Counted from the first letter of the stretch, positions 1-12,160 are shown. The stretch: 64,000 nucleotides of DNA from Talpa occidentalis (GCF_014898055.3 NW_023603184.1:32301359-32365358), one strand, 5' to 3'. Made by a program: numbers and translations. The notes: generated from the sequence alone by a model not told the origin.

Positions 1-1197
1 GTTGACTATATTTAGAATGATAGATAATTAACTATTTCTAAATAACTGAAGGTTTAGAAAAAGGAAAATTTATTATTTTTATGTTTAACGCATGCTATTA
101 GTTTGTAGACTCTAAAAAACAGGCTTCTGACAATTTAAAATAATTTATTCAAGGGAAAGCTTCAATCACTTTAATGACTTTCAATCTGAAATTTAAAAAG
201 ATATGATATGATGGAAAGTATACTTAATTAGAATTTGATGGCCAAATATCAATCTTGACTCTGCCAAATGCTCTTAGCCAAGTCAGTGAATGTTCTTGTG
301 CTTTATGACCTTTTATAAATGTAGGGTCTGAACCAAACCCTGCCTGAAATTATTTCTGAATGGTTTTAGAATGTACTGATTAAAAAACTTTTAAAGCCAC
401 CTCATAGAAATTGAGATAGCATTTGCATGCTTTTATTTTTTCGAAATGTGTATTTTACTTATCGCAAGTATGGTGTGTGTAAATAATGAAGATGTGACTT
501 TAATAAATTTGTTGATAAGACAGATGAGCAGCAGTATCTGTTTTTTATAAAGCTACTATCAAGGACACTGTAACTGATTAAGATAGAGAGAACAGGTAAT
601 TTAATGACTTTTTTTGGTGTCCTTTTCAATAGATGTGACCAGTAGAGGCACAAAGATCTATACTTTTGATAAAGGGAGTTCATATCATCTGGTCATACAG
701 CTGATACTATATTTTGATCTCAATTTCCCCATGACTCTCATTTTCAAAGGGAAAAATGGAGTTTAGCACCAGGTTACCTGTTGCCCTTGTCACTGACGCC
801 AATGAAAAACCTCAGAAGCCATTTCTTGTTCTCTTTCCCCACTAACTCTCATTGTTAGAATTATGACACTGACATTAAGAAGACGTAACACAAGTTTCCT
901 GGCTCAAGGCAGTGCTTTAGAGAAAGAAACCTGGGCTCTTGCAAAAAACTCTTTTAAGGCCAAGGAGGAAGAGATTATTTCTCTTTTATTGGATGTATTT
1001 TTTTCTTTGGCCTACAACTGCTATTGCAATGTTCAGAGAAGAGCTCTAATGTGACCTGTCAAAAATATCATTTAAAGGTTATTTGCCAGACTGGCTTCTC
1101 ACCTTTTAAGTTTTATAATTGTGTATTTACAAAACCGATTTTCATAATTTCATTGGCTATTTCATTTTTAAGACAGGAAGGCATTAATATTTAAAGA

Positions 1198-1345
1198 GTA
1201 TTTACTCCTGCCATGCACTATATTAGTTACATTGTATTCATTCTTATTTTCAGCTAATCAAAAATCTATGAAGAAATATTAGCTTAATTTTATAGGTAGG
1301 AAAACCCAGGCTCAGAGAGGCAAGCAACTTGCCAGTGAATGGGAG
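1198..1345 (+). repeat. MIR-like relic
   Basis: The stretch ends with 'ataggtaggaaaacccaggc' followed by 'tcagagaggcaagcaacttg', the degraded MIR core (fraction of 'gatgaggaaactgaggcaca' plus 'gagaggttaagtaacttg'). Divergence is high, so limits are approximate. Confidence 0.5.
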
Positions 1346-2830
1346 CAATTAGGATTCATCTGTTGTTTATTTTTGATTGTGCTGTGTTAATAAAAGTCAT
1401 ATGTCTCTCCAACATATTACAAGCATATGATCACTTTCCTGTTTGGGTGATTTTATGCTAAAAGATCATAAGGAAGAAATATGTATTATTAAAATTTAAA
1501 GATACTATATTTGCCTTTTTTTTTTTTACAGATTACTTAGAAATAATTATGTTTACCAGTGAGTTTGCATATGAGCTAACTGCCTTGTCCTTTACAGTTA
1601 GGGAATGAGGTTTCAAAAAAGAATTTGAGTTGTTTCACTAAATACCTGATCTCTCTGACTGATAGTGGGGCAAGAGTTAATTTTTTAAAGTGGTGGTAAG
1701 AGTAAAGAAAAATTCCAGTTAAGGATTTATGGGAAAACATAAAACATATGGGAAAACATACCTGCTATCTTGAAGTCTCATTGCTGAGCAAAGTAAGCTT
1801 TCAGTTGGAATTATTTTTAGTTTTTAGAAGGGGAACTCTGTAGTAAAATGGCACAACAGATTCATATCTTTGTTTATTCTGGTTTTTGCGTCTGTTTATT
1901 TAATATTTCTCTCTTCTCCACACTGGAAGATGATTTAATTTAGTCTTCCATATCATAGAACTTTTATGTGACAAATGTATATATCATGTTTTGTTATCAC
2001 TGCAATAAAGGTAAATTTATATTGATGTTTAATGTGCCTTTATTTCCCTTTTTAACATCTAGAACCTATTAAGAGTCTGTTTTTGTGAAGAAGCATTAGG
2101 AATCAAGACCCATATCCTCATTAACTTGATTTTGCTCACGTCATCCTACTGCTTTGGATGTAAGTTACCTCATCTATAAAACGGTGATAAAAATTCTTTA
2201 CCTGTCTGAAGGTGAGTGATCAGTTAAGATTGCATTTGATCGCAAAAAAAAAAAAAAGGAGGGAGGACAAAAAATAAGAACAGATTTAATGGAATCTTAA
2301 GCACACAATACTTATTTTCTCCTGTAAAGTTATTCTTCAAGTAGGCAGTTTAGGATAAGTATAGTAGCTTCATAAAGTTATCAGGAACCTATATTTTTTT
2401 CCAGTTGTTTGATATGATATCTTAAGGTGTGAGCCTGGTGCATATAATCTAAGAAAGCTGCCAGAGCTCCAACCATCACAGCCAAGTTCAGGCAGCGAGG
2501 TAAAAGCAAAGAAAGGATGTGTCTTCTCCTTTTATGGAGACTTCCTGAACCAAAACTCAGGATACAAAGGGAGCAGGAAAACATAGCTGGATGTGAGGCT
2601 GCCCTGAATTAAATTGGCCTTTGTTACGCAGGAGGTTGGGAAGATTTGGATATTGGCAAGAAAATAGAAGTATCTTCCGCAGTAGGGACCTCTGAGACAT
2701 ATAGCTATTGATAACCACTTTTAGAAGCTTCAGTAATTTGCCATGGCAGATCTTTAAAATGATTTTCTCCAGAAAGAAATAACTTTCACCCAATACAAAA
2801 AGTGTTTCTTTTTTCCTTTTTTGAATTTTT

Positions 2831-3095
2831 TTTAAAAGATTTATTTTTATTTATTTATACAAGCACTGGCTACAGTCAGAAGCATGGGAGGGTGAGAGAA
2901 TTCACCAGAGCCAGAGCGGGGAGCAGAGCAGGCAGAAGGACCGAAGTACACTGCTGAGGGGAGCAGCTGGCGGCAGGAGAGGTCTGCGCGCCATGTGGAA
3001 CCCTTCTCTGGTGGCCGGGGATCGAACTGGCGCTGCAGAGGCTGCGGGCAGCTTTGCAACCCAGCGCTCAACCGCCGCGCCACCAGGGAGGCCCC
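2831..3095 (-). repeat. tRNA-derived SINE
   Basis: The element reads on the minus strand, starting GGGGGCCTCCCTGGTGGCGC and ending in an ATAAATAAAAATAAATCTTTTAAAA tail region. The direct repeat cttttttgaattttt flanks it at 2816-2830 and 3096-3110. The left-hand part of the B box (ggatcgaactgg read on +) lacks the 'gagcagcc' block found in sister copies. Confidence 0.9.
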
Positions 3096-3110
3096 CTTTT
3101 TTGAATTTTT

Positions 3111-3219
3111 AAGAATATAGAACACTTCACGAATATGTGTGTCATTCTTGCCCAGGGGCCATGCTAATCTTTAGTTTCTGTTATTGCGGTTCTAGTAGAT
3201 GTCTGCTGAAATGAGCCCT
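3111..3219 (-). pseudogene. U6 snRNA pseudogene
   Basis: Read on the minus strand this follows U6 snRNA along almost its whole length. The + strand 'ggggccatgctaatcttt' is the complement of the U6 'AAGATTAGCATGGCCCC' core, 'cacttcacgaatatgtgtgt' corresponds to the 3' ACACGCAAATTCGTGAAG part, and 'tgtctgctgaaatgagc' to the 5' GCTCGCTTCGGCAGCACA start. Many substitutions and missing bases show that it is a dead retrocopy. A SINE has inserted directly beside its 3' end. Confidence 0.85.
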
Positions 3220-3647
3220 CTTTTTACTTTTATCCCTGGATGCATTCTGGAAGGCTTTCTGCCATCATTATGTATTTGTTCTGGTTACTTTAAAAAATTG
3301 CCTATAAACACTCAATAGATATTTCTTATACATTTTATGCATTAAAAAATAACCAACATTTTTTGAGCCCCTTGCTGTGTGCAAGGTACTAAAAAGAAAA
3401 GAGATAAGTTACCCCAAAGTTATCACATAATAAATCATTAGGAAGCAAACACTTTATGTTAAAAGTGTAATTTACCTCAATATACATTTAAGTTTAGTAG
3501 TGGTTCAAGAAACATACTTTCGCCTTTAGTAATTAAAAGTTTTGTGGTTTTTTTTTTTTTTAACCGCCTAACTGTTCCCTATCTTGAAATTTCCTCTTAC
3601 TTAACTACTAGCCCTTGGTTAACTTATCTCCTTCCACACTTTTCTTT

Positions 3648-3978
3648 TTTTTTTTTATAAAACTTTTTTTTTTTTTTTAAAGAGACATGTATTTTATTTA
3701 TTTATTTATTTGTTTGTTTGTTTGTTTATACATGCACTGGGTACAGTCAGAAGCGCAGGAGGGTGAGAGAATTCACCAGAGCCAGAGCAGGGAGCAGAGC
3801 AGGCAGAAGGACCGAAGTACACTGTTGAGGGGAGCAGCGGGCGCAGCAGGAGAGGTCTGCGCGCCATGTGGGACCCTCCTCCGGTGGCCGGGGAGCAGCC
3901 GGGGATCGAACCAGCGCTGCAGAGGCTGCGGGCAGCTTCGCAACCCAGCGCTCAACCGCTGTGCCACTGGGGAGGCCC
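3648..3978 (-). repeat. tRNA-derived SINE, young subfamily
   Basis: Full-length copy on the minus strand with head GGGGCCTCCCCAGTGGCACA, a B box GGTTCGATCC-like block, and the long (AAAC)n(AAAT)n tail followed by ACATGTCTCT that marks the younger subfamily. A perfect 13-bp target duplication cacacttttcttt lies at 3635-3647 and 3979-3991, so the insertion is recent. Confidence 0.93.
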
Positions 3979-4366
3979 CACACTTTTCTTTATACATATT
4001 ATAAAAATATACCCTATAGTTGTAATTTTATATGATTTAGATGCCGCTAGCTCTGCAAAGAAAGTGAATTGAAATAAACTTTTGAGAAAAGATAAAAAAA
4101 CTCAAGGGATAGAAATTGAGGTGGGGAAGAATCTAAGAATTCAGTCAGTCTCATGGATTTTAGCAAGTAGATTAGGAGCAAATTAAGATTTTATTTCTAC
4201 AGAGTATATTTGTGTTTTTGCAGGGCATTACGTTTTTCTTTGTATCAGCCACACAATACAGTAAGTCTTTTGCTACTAGTGCTTTTTACCAGTCTGGAAT
4301 CACTGACCTCAAATAAATAAAAGTCAGGAACTTATGTGTGTAGAACTTATGTGTAATATTATTTCT

Positions 4367-4648
4367 TTTTTTTAAAGATTTATTTATTTATGCATACAAG
4401 AGTTGGGGCACAGGACAGAGGTGGGGGGTGGTGGTGGTGAGGGGATTCACCAGAGACAGAGTGGGGAACAGAACAGGCAGATTGACTGAAATCCACTGCT
4501 GAGGGGAGCAGCAGGTGAGTCAGAAGAGGTCTGCTGCACCATGTGGATATCTCCCTGGCTGGGGATTGAACTTGTGCTGCAGTGGTTGCGGACAGCTTCA
4601 TAGATTGTGTCTTAACCCCTCGCGCCACCAGGGAGGCCCCCAGCCTGG
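4367..4648 (-). repeat. tRNA-derived SINE, older subfamily
   Basis: Minus-strand copy of the older subfamily: head GGGGGCCTCCCTGGTGGCGC followed by GAGGGGTTAAG, and a tail TGTATGCATAAATAAATAAA. Possible 10-bp direct repeat tattatttct at 4357-4366 and 4649-4658. Body is more diverged than in the younger copies. Confidence 0.88.
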
Positions 4649-4832
4649 TATTATTTCTAAGAGATGTTTAGCATTATAAGTCATCTGACAATGAAACTAT
4701 CTACTGGCTAAACACCATTTTAGTGCATTTAAATTTTTGTCATTAATAGAAAAGCAATCATGCTACCCATAGTTTTATAAGTGGCTTTTTAAAAATTGTA
4801 ATTGTTTATTTAATATACATAGCAGACTGAAA

Positions 4833-4910
4833 GTCCTGTGAGGGTAGGGACCACTTCTATGTCTCTTACCTTTGTATCCAGCATATTTAATAAATATTTG
4901 TTAAATTTTA
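4833..4910 (+). repeat. L2 3'-end fragment
   Basis: 'gtcctgtgagggtagggacc' followed by 'atccagcatatttaataaat' and 'atttgtt' is the familiar 3' end of L2. Short and diverged. Confidence 0.5.
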
Positions 4911-4969
4911 TCATAAAATTAATTAAATAAATGCAATCGGTTAAAGAAAACATCTTTCAATTCAGTCTT

Positions 4970-5229
4970 TTTTTTAAAAAAAAAGATTTATTTATTTATG
5001 CATACAAGAGCTGGGGTACAGGCCAGAGATGTGGGGGGTGAGTGGATCCACCAGAGACAGCAGGGAACAGAATAGGCAGACTGACTGAAATACACTGCTG
5101 AGGGGAGCAGCGGGCGAGACAGGAGAGGTCTGCCTTGCTATGTGGGTTGCTCCATGGCCAGCTGGGGATCTAACTCGTGCTGCAGAGGCTGTGGATTGCT
5201 TCATAGTGCGGTGCTTACCAGGGAGGCCC
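4970..5229 (-). repeat. tRNA-derived SINE, older subfamily
   Basis: Minus-strand copy with a TGTATGCATAAATAAATAAA tail. The 13-bp duplication tcaattcagtctt is perfect at 4957-4969 and 5230-5242. The 5' head is shortened by loss of several bases around the A box compared with sister copies. Confidence 0.9.
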
Positions 5230-5421
5230 TCAATTCAGTCTTAAATTGAAAAGGAAGAGGTGTAAAAGTAGAGGGTTGAGGAAGGGAGAAAAAGATAAAT
5301 GGGGAAAAATATAGATTATTATAAGGAAAGAAAGACAAACTAATTTCAGTTTTCTGTACTCTACACACCTTAAACCCATGACCATTTTAACAACTTCCAG
5401 GTGGTTAATCAAAATAGGAAA

Positions 5422-5524
<103 letters not shown>

Positions 5525-6094
5525 TGGCCTTAATCTGGATAATGCTGGTATGAATCAATAGTTAAGAAATCTGACTTTGTAGAAGAATGGGAATTATAAT
5601 TTGGTTGAGAGGGGAAGAGAGAGCAGCTTTGTTTTTGAACTTGGAAATTTAGGGAATTTATTTGGTATGTATGGAATGCTAGGAGAGGTTTAAGAAGAAC
5701 TTTGTAGTTTTGCCTGAGGCTTGGGCACCCTTAGGATCAGTGCTGCCCATACTGTTTTGAGATCACTGTCTGAGTTAGATTTTCACATCATCCTACTTTA
5801 GAATAAAAATCAACCTCTCCTGGTTTGGACCAGCCTAATATGTCAGCCTAGTTCAGCCCAGTGTCTCCTCTTTAGGTCTCTATTCTTCTTATGGAAGAAG
5901 AGGGTGATAAAAGAATGGAGGCCATTCTTACTGACTTGATAATGGAAGAAAAGTAGGTAGTCTCTCTTCTTCCCATTACCCCTCCTGTCATTCATCTCTC
6001 CTTCCTTTGTATGGATATTTGCCTATTATCCAGTTCATGAAAATCTGTAGACCTTTCTCTAACATATTTGACAGTATTTTAGTATTTATTTATT

Positions 6095-6376
6095 TTAAAG
6101 ATTTATTTATTTATGCATACAAGAGCTGGATACAGGCCAGAGATGCAGAGGGTGAGAGGATTTACCAGAGACAGATTGGGGTACAGATTCACCAGAGTGG
6201 GGTACAAAACAGGCAGACTGAAATACACTGCTGAGGGGAGCAGCGGGTGAGACAGGAGAGGTAGGTCTTGCCATGTGGTTTGCTCCTTGGCCGGCCAGGG
6301 ATCGAATTCGTGCTGCAGAGGCTGCAGATTGCTTCGTAGTGCGGTGCTTAATCCCTTGAACCATCAGGAAGGCCCC
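6095..6376 (-). repeat. tRNA-derived SINE, older subfamily
   Basis: Minus-strand copy with TGTATGCATAAATAAATAAA tail and GGGGCCTTCCTGATGGTTCA head. It carries a small internal duplication around 'caccagag...gtggggtac' near 6170-6210. I could not define a clean target duplication. Confidence 0.85.
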
Positions 6377-7119
6377 TGTTTTGTATTTAAAGAGATTTTT
6401 TTGTGTCATTACTTGACACTGGTGTGCTAGAACATTTCCATTGATAGTAAGATGCCACTATAGCCAGATAGAAAAAATACTGCCCATTAAGCTATCACAT
6501 TTGTGCTTTATCATTTATAATATGTTTACTGAAAGTGCTTTTTTAGATTCACTTAGATATAGCATAGATTTTCTCATATCATTTTTGTGCATACATAAAG
6601 AAATTGAAAGTGAAATAAATTGGTAAAGGTATTCTTCTGCCTTCTTTAGATTCACAGTCTGAGTCTTTTGAAACCTTTCTTGATTCAAAGTTGTCATTGT
6701 CTGTGTTTTCCCACACAGCATTGTTCTCTCTACTTTGGAGACTAAGGGTGACTTTCTTCTCCTAATTTTTTCCAATCCCTTTGCCTGAACTTTACTTCCA
6801 AGCCTCTGACACTCATTTTGTGAGGCTGTCATTACAAGACAATAGACTTTTCTTTTTTTTATAGTACATGTTATACATTTTATTAATTTTTTTCCTCTCT
6901 GACCTTTCTTAGCCATTTAATATTTATTTAATTTTTATTTTCTTACATCTTTGTTCATTTTTGTACAATATTTGATTTCTCCCCTCAGGTATTTGCCCAT
7001 AATTCTCCTATCACCACAGCACCTGTGAACTGTCACCACAGTCCCTTGTGCTCTTCCCTCCTGTTTTGACCCCTCTCCCTCCTCCTGCCCTGCTGTATGC
7101 TCAGATCTTTGATCAGTTT

Positions 7120-7300
7120 GCAAGTTTTGTCTTTTTTCTAACCCTTTGTCTGGTTTCTCCCCACCCTTAAGCGACCACTAATTTGCTTTCTTTCTGTATG
7201 GATTTGCTTATTCTAGATGTTTGATATAAATAGAATTACATAATATATATGTCCTGCATCCTGCTGTATTTATTATAAATCAATCATTACATTTTATTTT
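7120..7300 (-). repeat. Old LINE-1 (L1M-type) fragment
   Basis: 'accactaatttgctttcttt' and 'atggatttgcttattctaga' followed by 'taaatagaattacataatat' are the degraded version of the common L1M segment 'caccattctactttctgtct ... tataagtggaatcatacagt'. Limits are approximate. Confidence 0.5.
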
Positions 7301-7484
7301 GAAACAAACAAGCTTCTCCTTAAACAATCTCAGTCCTTATCCTCTAAAATTAACAAAAAGTGAAATTGCTTTTGGTTTTGAATTAGCAGTCACAATTCCT
7401 TATCTCCTTCCTGCAAAAGGTAAAAACAAATCCAGTTTAAATGAAATGCAAGTTTGTCTATCTCTAAATTTAAAATCGAGGAGG

Positions 7485-7796
7485 GGGCCTCCCCGGTGGT
7501 GCGGCGGTTGAGCGCTGGGTTGCGAAGCTACCTGTGGCCTCTGCGGCGCCGGTTCGATCCCCGGCTGCTCCCCGGCCTCTGGCTGAGGGTCCCATATGGC
7601 GCGCAGTCCTCTCCTGCCGCCCGCTGCTCTCCTCAGCAGTGTACTTCTGTCCTTCTGCCTGCTCTGCTCCCCACTCTGGCCCTGGTGAATTCTCTCACCC
7701 TCCCGCGCCTCTGACTGTACCCAGTACTTGTATAAACAAAACAAACAAACAAATAAATAAAAAAAAATGCCTCTATAAAAAAAAATAAATTAAAAA
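7485..7796 (+). repeat. tRNA-derived SINE, young subfamily
   Basis: Plus-strand full-length copy starting ggggcctccccggtggtgcg with B box ggttcgatcc and an (AAAC)n(AAAT)n A-rich tail. Perfect 13-bp target duplication aaaatcgaggagg at 7472-7484 and 7797-7809. The open frames across it are SINE sequence, not genes. Confidence 0.95.
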
Positions 7797-8111
7797 AAAA
7801 TCGAGGAGGAACTTTGTTTCTCCTTCTTCAGAAGCGAGGTCCATAATGATCAGAGGGCATAATGTCTCACATCCTGTATCTCAAGTATGAAGCTTTCTGG
7901 TTTTACCACATTTTGTTTATTTGTTTCTAGAGAACTTTCTCCAATAGTTGATTTTTGTGATCATTTTGTATCTCAACACTCTGATTTTCTATTTGCTCTA
8001 CCAATGTAATTTTAAGTTTACTGAATAAGCAATATCTGGTATAAAGGCATTTATAAGTCACATAGCCATTTCATATAATTGGTGTGATTATAAAAATTGT
8101 ATTAGTATTTC

Positions 8112-8416
8112 TTTTTTAATAGAGGCATGTTTATTTATTTATTTTGTTTGTTTGTTTGTTTGTTTTGTTTATACATGCACTGGGTACAGTCAGAAGCGCG
8201 GGAGGGTGAGAGAATTCACCAGAGTCAGAGCGGGGAGCAGAACAGGCAGAAGGACCGAAGTACACTGCTGAGGGGAGCAGCGGGCAGCAGGAGAGGTCTG
8301 CGCGCCATGTGGGACTCTCCTCTGGTGGCCGGGGAGCAGCCGGGGATCGAACCGGCACTGCAGCCGCGGGCAGCCTCGCAACCCAGCGCTCAACCGCTGC
8401 GCCACCTGGGAGGCCC
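8112..8416 (-). repeat. tRNA-derived SINE, young subfamily
   Basis: Minus-strand copy with the (AAAC)n tail and ACATGCCTCT end. Perfect 13-bp target duplication tgtattagtattt at 8099-8111 and 8417-8429. Confidence 0.94.
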
Positions 8417-8552
8417 TGTATTAGTATTTTTGATAATATAGTAGAAAAGATCTATACTTCATTCAAAAGAAAAAACTGATAATGGAATTTAAGACCTTGA
8501 AGAATACTGATAATTAGTTAAATCCTCCTTTAAAAAATGTATTATTTTTACT

Positions 8553-8970
8553 GTTTACAATAGCTAAGCTTTGGAAACAACCCAAATGCCCAAAAATAGA
8601 TGACTGGATCAAGAAGATGTGGTACATATATACCATGGAATATTATTCAGCATTCAAAAAAGATAAACACATGCAATTTGCAGCAACATGGATGGCACTG
8701 GAAGGGATCATGCTCAGCGAATAAGCCAAAAAGAAAAAGAAAAATACCGGATGGTCTCACTCATAGCAGGAATCTAGAAAACTTAAATAAGGGACCAGGA
8801 AAACGAATAACTATAAGAAAGTGAAAATCAAAATCAACAAAAAACTACGAACCAGAGACACTTTTAGGGGGCCGGGGGTGGGAGGGGAGGGATTGGGGTC
8901 AGAATGGGGGGGCTGCAATTGTATGGGGAATATAAAAATAAAATTTATTATTAAAAAAAAAAAAAAAAAA
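8553..8970 (+). mobile_element. LINE-1 3' end, 5'-truncated
   Basis: The insert encodes the degraded C-terminus of ORF2p: frames give [14 protein letters not shown] and [16 protein letters not shown] motifs that are hallmarks of the end of L1 ORF2. Then come a G-rich 3' UTR (gggggccgggggtgggaggg) and a poly(A) of about 19. It lacks ORF1 and nearly all of ORF2, so it is a dead 5'-truncated copy. The same L1 3' end recurs in reverse at 19884-20313. Confidence 0.9.
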
Positions 8971-9539
8971 ACCACAGGTGACAGCCACAGAGGCTATTCC
9001 AGGCCCTCAGCAAATGCTGGAGCCTCTTTCATGCTGTGTCAGTGCACTACATGGGTAGGTAAATGTTACACCTTTGCTTCAGGCCTTCTCCTCTGACCAT
9101 CATTCCCAACCACTAGGGTTGGTGAAAAAGCTGAAATTTTTCCAGGTTTCTTAGTGAAAGGTTGTGGTTCTCCGTATTTAGGCTGCAGGGTTATGAGAGT
9201 GTAGAATGGAGGAGGGATCCCAGGATCTCTTGTAATGAAGCCCTATCTCCTGGGACTGGGTGATGGTAGCATATGTATAAAGTGCCAGGCACAGTCCAAG
9301 GAAGCTGGGTATAGTTAGGAATGGTAGAGACTTAGAGACAAAAGGCAGCAAAGTCATGATTTTGGAAGGCCAATTTGAACACAGGCGCTAGTTTTTTGGG
9401 GTTTTTTGGTGGTAAAATAGCCATAAAATTTACCATCTATGATAATTTTCTGTAATAATCATTTTGCAATATATACACAAACCACATCATTGTTACATAA
9501 TGATATGTCATATATATCATATATCTTTAATACAATTCA

Positions 9540-9800
9540 ATTATATCAATAAAATTGGAAGAAAATTTATCACCTTAACCATTATATATACAGCTCAGTG
9601 GCATTAAGTAAAATCATATTGTTGTTCTGCCACCCTCAGAACTCTTTTCATCTTGCAAAATTAAAAACGTGCCCATTTCTTCCTAGCTCCTAGCCCCTAG
9701 AAACCACCATTCTACTTTCTGCTAATGAGTAAAACTATTCTATAATTCCTATAAATAGAATCATACCATATTTGTCCTTTGGTGACAGGCTTATTAAAAA
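9540..9800 (-). repeat. Old LINE-1 (L1M-type) fragment
   Basis: 'cagctcagtggcattaagta', 'agaactcttttcatcttgca' and 'gaaaccaccattctactttc' reproduce the well-known antisense L1M consensus. The sequence is diverged and AT-rich at its 5' side. Confidence 0.75.
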
Positions 9801-9804
9801 AAAT

Positions 9805-9912
9805 AATAAAAGATGTATTATTTTTAAAAATGAGAAAACTGAAGGAATGAGTTGACTGACCTGTGATCACATAGCAAGTGAGGGTGTGACTAGAATCAGA
9901 ATGTGGGCCGAA
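9805..9912 (+). repeat. MIR-like relic
   Basis: 'aatgagaaaactgaaggaat' followed by 'gatcacatagcaagtgaggg' and 'agaatcagaatgtgggcc' is a degraded MIR core and 3' part. Confidence 0.55.
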
Positions 9913-10019
9913 ATTTATCTTTTCCTTACTCTTCTTAGGTATAACACACCCATTTTTCTTTACTTTGAGGATTTAAATGTACTTTTGAGATTAGCATTCT
10001 CTTAATCTCTCCTTGTAGA

Positions 10020-10140
10020 GACACAGTCTGTTTTCAAGAATCAGAATCACATAGGGCCTGTTATAAAACAGATTTTGTACTTCCTCCACCTCCCCAGTCT
10101 CTGCTGGTCCAGGGATTGCACTTTAGAACCACTGCCTAAA
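10020..10140 (+). repeat. MER5-like hAT transposon relic
   Basis: 'caagaatcagaatcacatag' with 'gcactttagaaccactgcc' at the other end fits a degraded MER5-type element, whose ends read as 'agtggttct'. Diverged; family assignment is by eye. Confidence 0.45.
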
Positions 10141-10884
10141 AGCAGACAAAGGCTTTGGAGTCAGTCCCTCTTTTGTCTGAACACTGACTCTAAAACTTAA
10201 TGCTCTGTGCCCCAGATCAATTTTTTTAATTAATAATGTGTCCATTTTCTATACTTTGACATGTGATAATAATGTTTATTTCATAGGGCTATTGTAATTT
10301 GTAATTTATATTAAATGAGTTAATTTTTTTTAAAAAGACTTTAGCATACTCCTTGGTACGTAGTGAACACTCAGTTATTTTCTATTGTTTCTTATAATAA
10401 TCCTGGAGTAAATGAAATGTTTATGAACCATAAGTTTAGCCAGTGTTTTAGAATAGATGCCTAGAGACTTTTTGTCACTTTATCACTAAGATGTTGTCAG
10501 GAGACACACACACACACACACACACGTTCATATATACAAACACATTCCTCTCTTGACTTGACTTCTTATTTATGGTAGATAGACTTGGCAGAAGAAAGTG
10601 AGAGCAGAAGTGGCAAATTGATAAAGGAATTCCACTTCCAGAATGGGATTTGACTACAGACACTTTCATTAATCTCAGGCTTCTATTATATAGTGAAGTA
10701 AAGGTAGACAGTATTAAAAAAGCATGTTTCAAAATATGTGGGCTAGCTGCCAATTGAGATAGAAGAGTTTATCAACTGTGTATGTGTGTTTTATGGTGGG
10801 AGGAGGCGGGCCTAGGGAACACAAGATAAAGTGTGAATACAGCGTGCAGGAGTCTATGGGGAGATTCTTATATTTGTTTATTTA

Positions 10885-10990
10885 TTTAATTTATTTGTTG
10901 AAGTGATGTTGATTTACAACACTGTATATGGTTTAGAGGAATAGGGTCATACCTCCTTAAATGTATGTTATCACACTACCCCCTACCCCT
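10885..10990 (-). repeat. Probable LINE-1 fragment
   Basis: 'tatttgttgaagtgatgttg' followed by 'atttacaacactgtatatgg' resembles a laurasiatherian antisense L1 3' UTR segment. Short, low confidence. Confidence 0.4.
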
Positions 10991-11043
10991 CACCAAAAAC
11001 ACCCACTGTCCTTAAGCCTAGGCCATGGGACCTCCTTCTCCTC

Positions 11044-11120
11044 TTTCAGAGAGAGAGAAAGAGGGAGAGAGAGATTCCCCGCCCCATCTAGTAGACTTAA
11101 TGAATCTCTCTCTCTCTTTC

Positions 11121-11176
<56 letters not shown>
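11044..11176. repeat. GA / CT / CA simple repeats
   Basis: A purine run of GA type (11047-11074), then (CT)n at 11104-11120 and a pure (CA)n tract of about 24 units ending near 11173. Confidence 0.95.
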
Positions 11177-12016
11177 TACCTATAATCAATTTTACTCATT
11201 CTAATTCTTGTAGTAGATTGTTCAAGCCACTAAGACTTCTATGGACTGAAAATATTCAAATAGAATAAGAAAAATTTGAGTAATATTATGGGGCAGCAGT
11301 AGTTGCTCTTTTATTTCAATCGCATTTGTTGATATTTTACTGATGTATTTATTTGAAAACTTATTGATCGAGAAGAATTTTAGCAAATCACTGTTGGTTA
11401 TGATAAAAATAAGGTTGAGAGAATATTTGTATCTATATATATTGATACCTATATATATTGATCTCTTTTAAGCAACTTATATTCATAGAGTTTATAGTCA
11501 TACATTCTTATATTCATATATTCTAAATTAGGTTGAACCTAAACCAAGTTTTATATTCTGAAGTATTTGGTTCTCTAGTATTTTAATTGAGTTTTTTCCT
11601 ACTTATCTCTTTCCTAAACCTGAGCTACTTATTTTTTAAGAATATTGAGCCCCTCATTGCTTTTTATTTTGAAGCTATTAACCAGATATTTTCATACTAT
11701 ATAAGTTTAAACTTTAAAATTTTGTATCCCTGGTTTTTTTTTTTCAATTTTAACTTAAGAACTTTCCTGATTTTTAGTGCCTTTTTAAAAAATTCTTTAT
11801 CTGTAGGAACAGATGGGTGGGCTAATGATCTACTTCAAGCATTATTTTTGATAAGTTATCAATTTTTACCCCTTCAAATATTGTGTCTTAAACTTCCTGA
11901 GATTAAATATATTATCAAGGTGGCATTAAGAATATATATATAATGTATATATATAAAATATATATAAATTGAGAACATCTTTTCAGGACGTTACTATAAT
12001 TATACCTTTATTTTAG

Positions 12017-12160
12017 ACAAGGTGGAGGACCATGCTACTACAATATTGTTTCCTCTTGGTTTCATGTCTTCTTACTGCTCTTGAAGCTGTGCCTATAGAC
12101 ATAGACAAGACAAAAGTGAAAAATACTCAACCTGTGGACAGCGCCAAGGTGCAATCGCCA
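12017..12160 (+). CDS. NUCB2: NUCB2 coding exon 1 (signal peptide, nesfatin-1 start)
   Basis: Acceptor ttttag at 12016 and donor gtaagt at 12161. The first in-frame ATG is 12032, giving [19 protein letters not shown], a hydrophobic 19-residue signal peptide, then [10 protein letters not shown], the start of nesfatin-1. Bases 12017-12031 (ACA AGG TGG AGG ACC) align with the five codons that open the human protein (MRWRT from memory), but the ATG is not there, so I treat them as 5' UTR. The exon ends on a codon boundary. Confidence 0.93.

Noticed and set aside
3687..4004. Frames encoding [16 protein letters not shown] or [14 protein letters not shown] peptides, repeated at about 10 places
   Set aside because: All are translations of the two strands of the tRNA-derived SINE. 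Their similarity to each other is repeat similarity, not a gene family.
8820..9096. Frame with a KKKKK stretch following the L1
   Set aside because: Reads through the L1 3' UTR and poly(A) tail; no gene.
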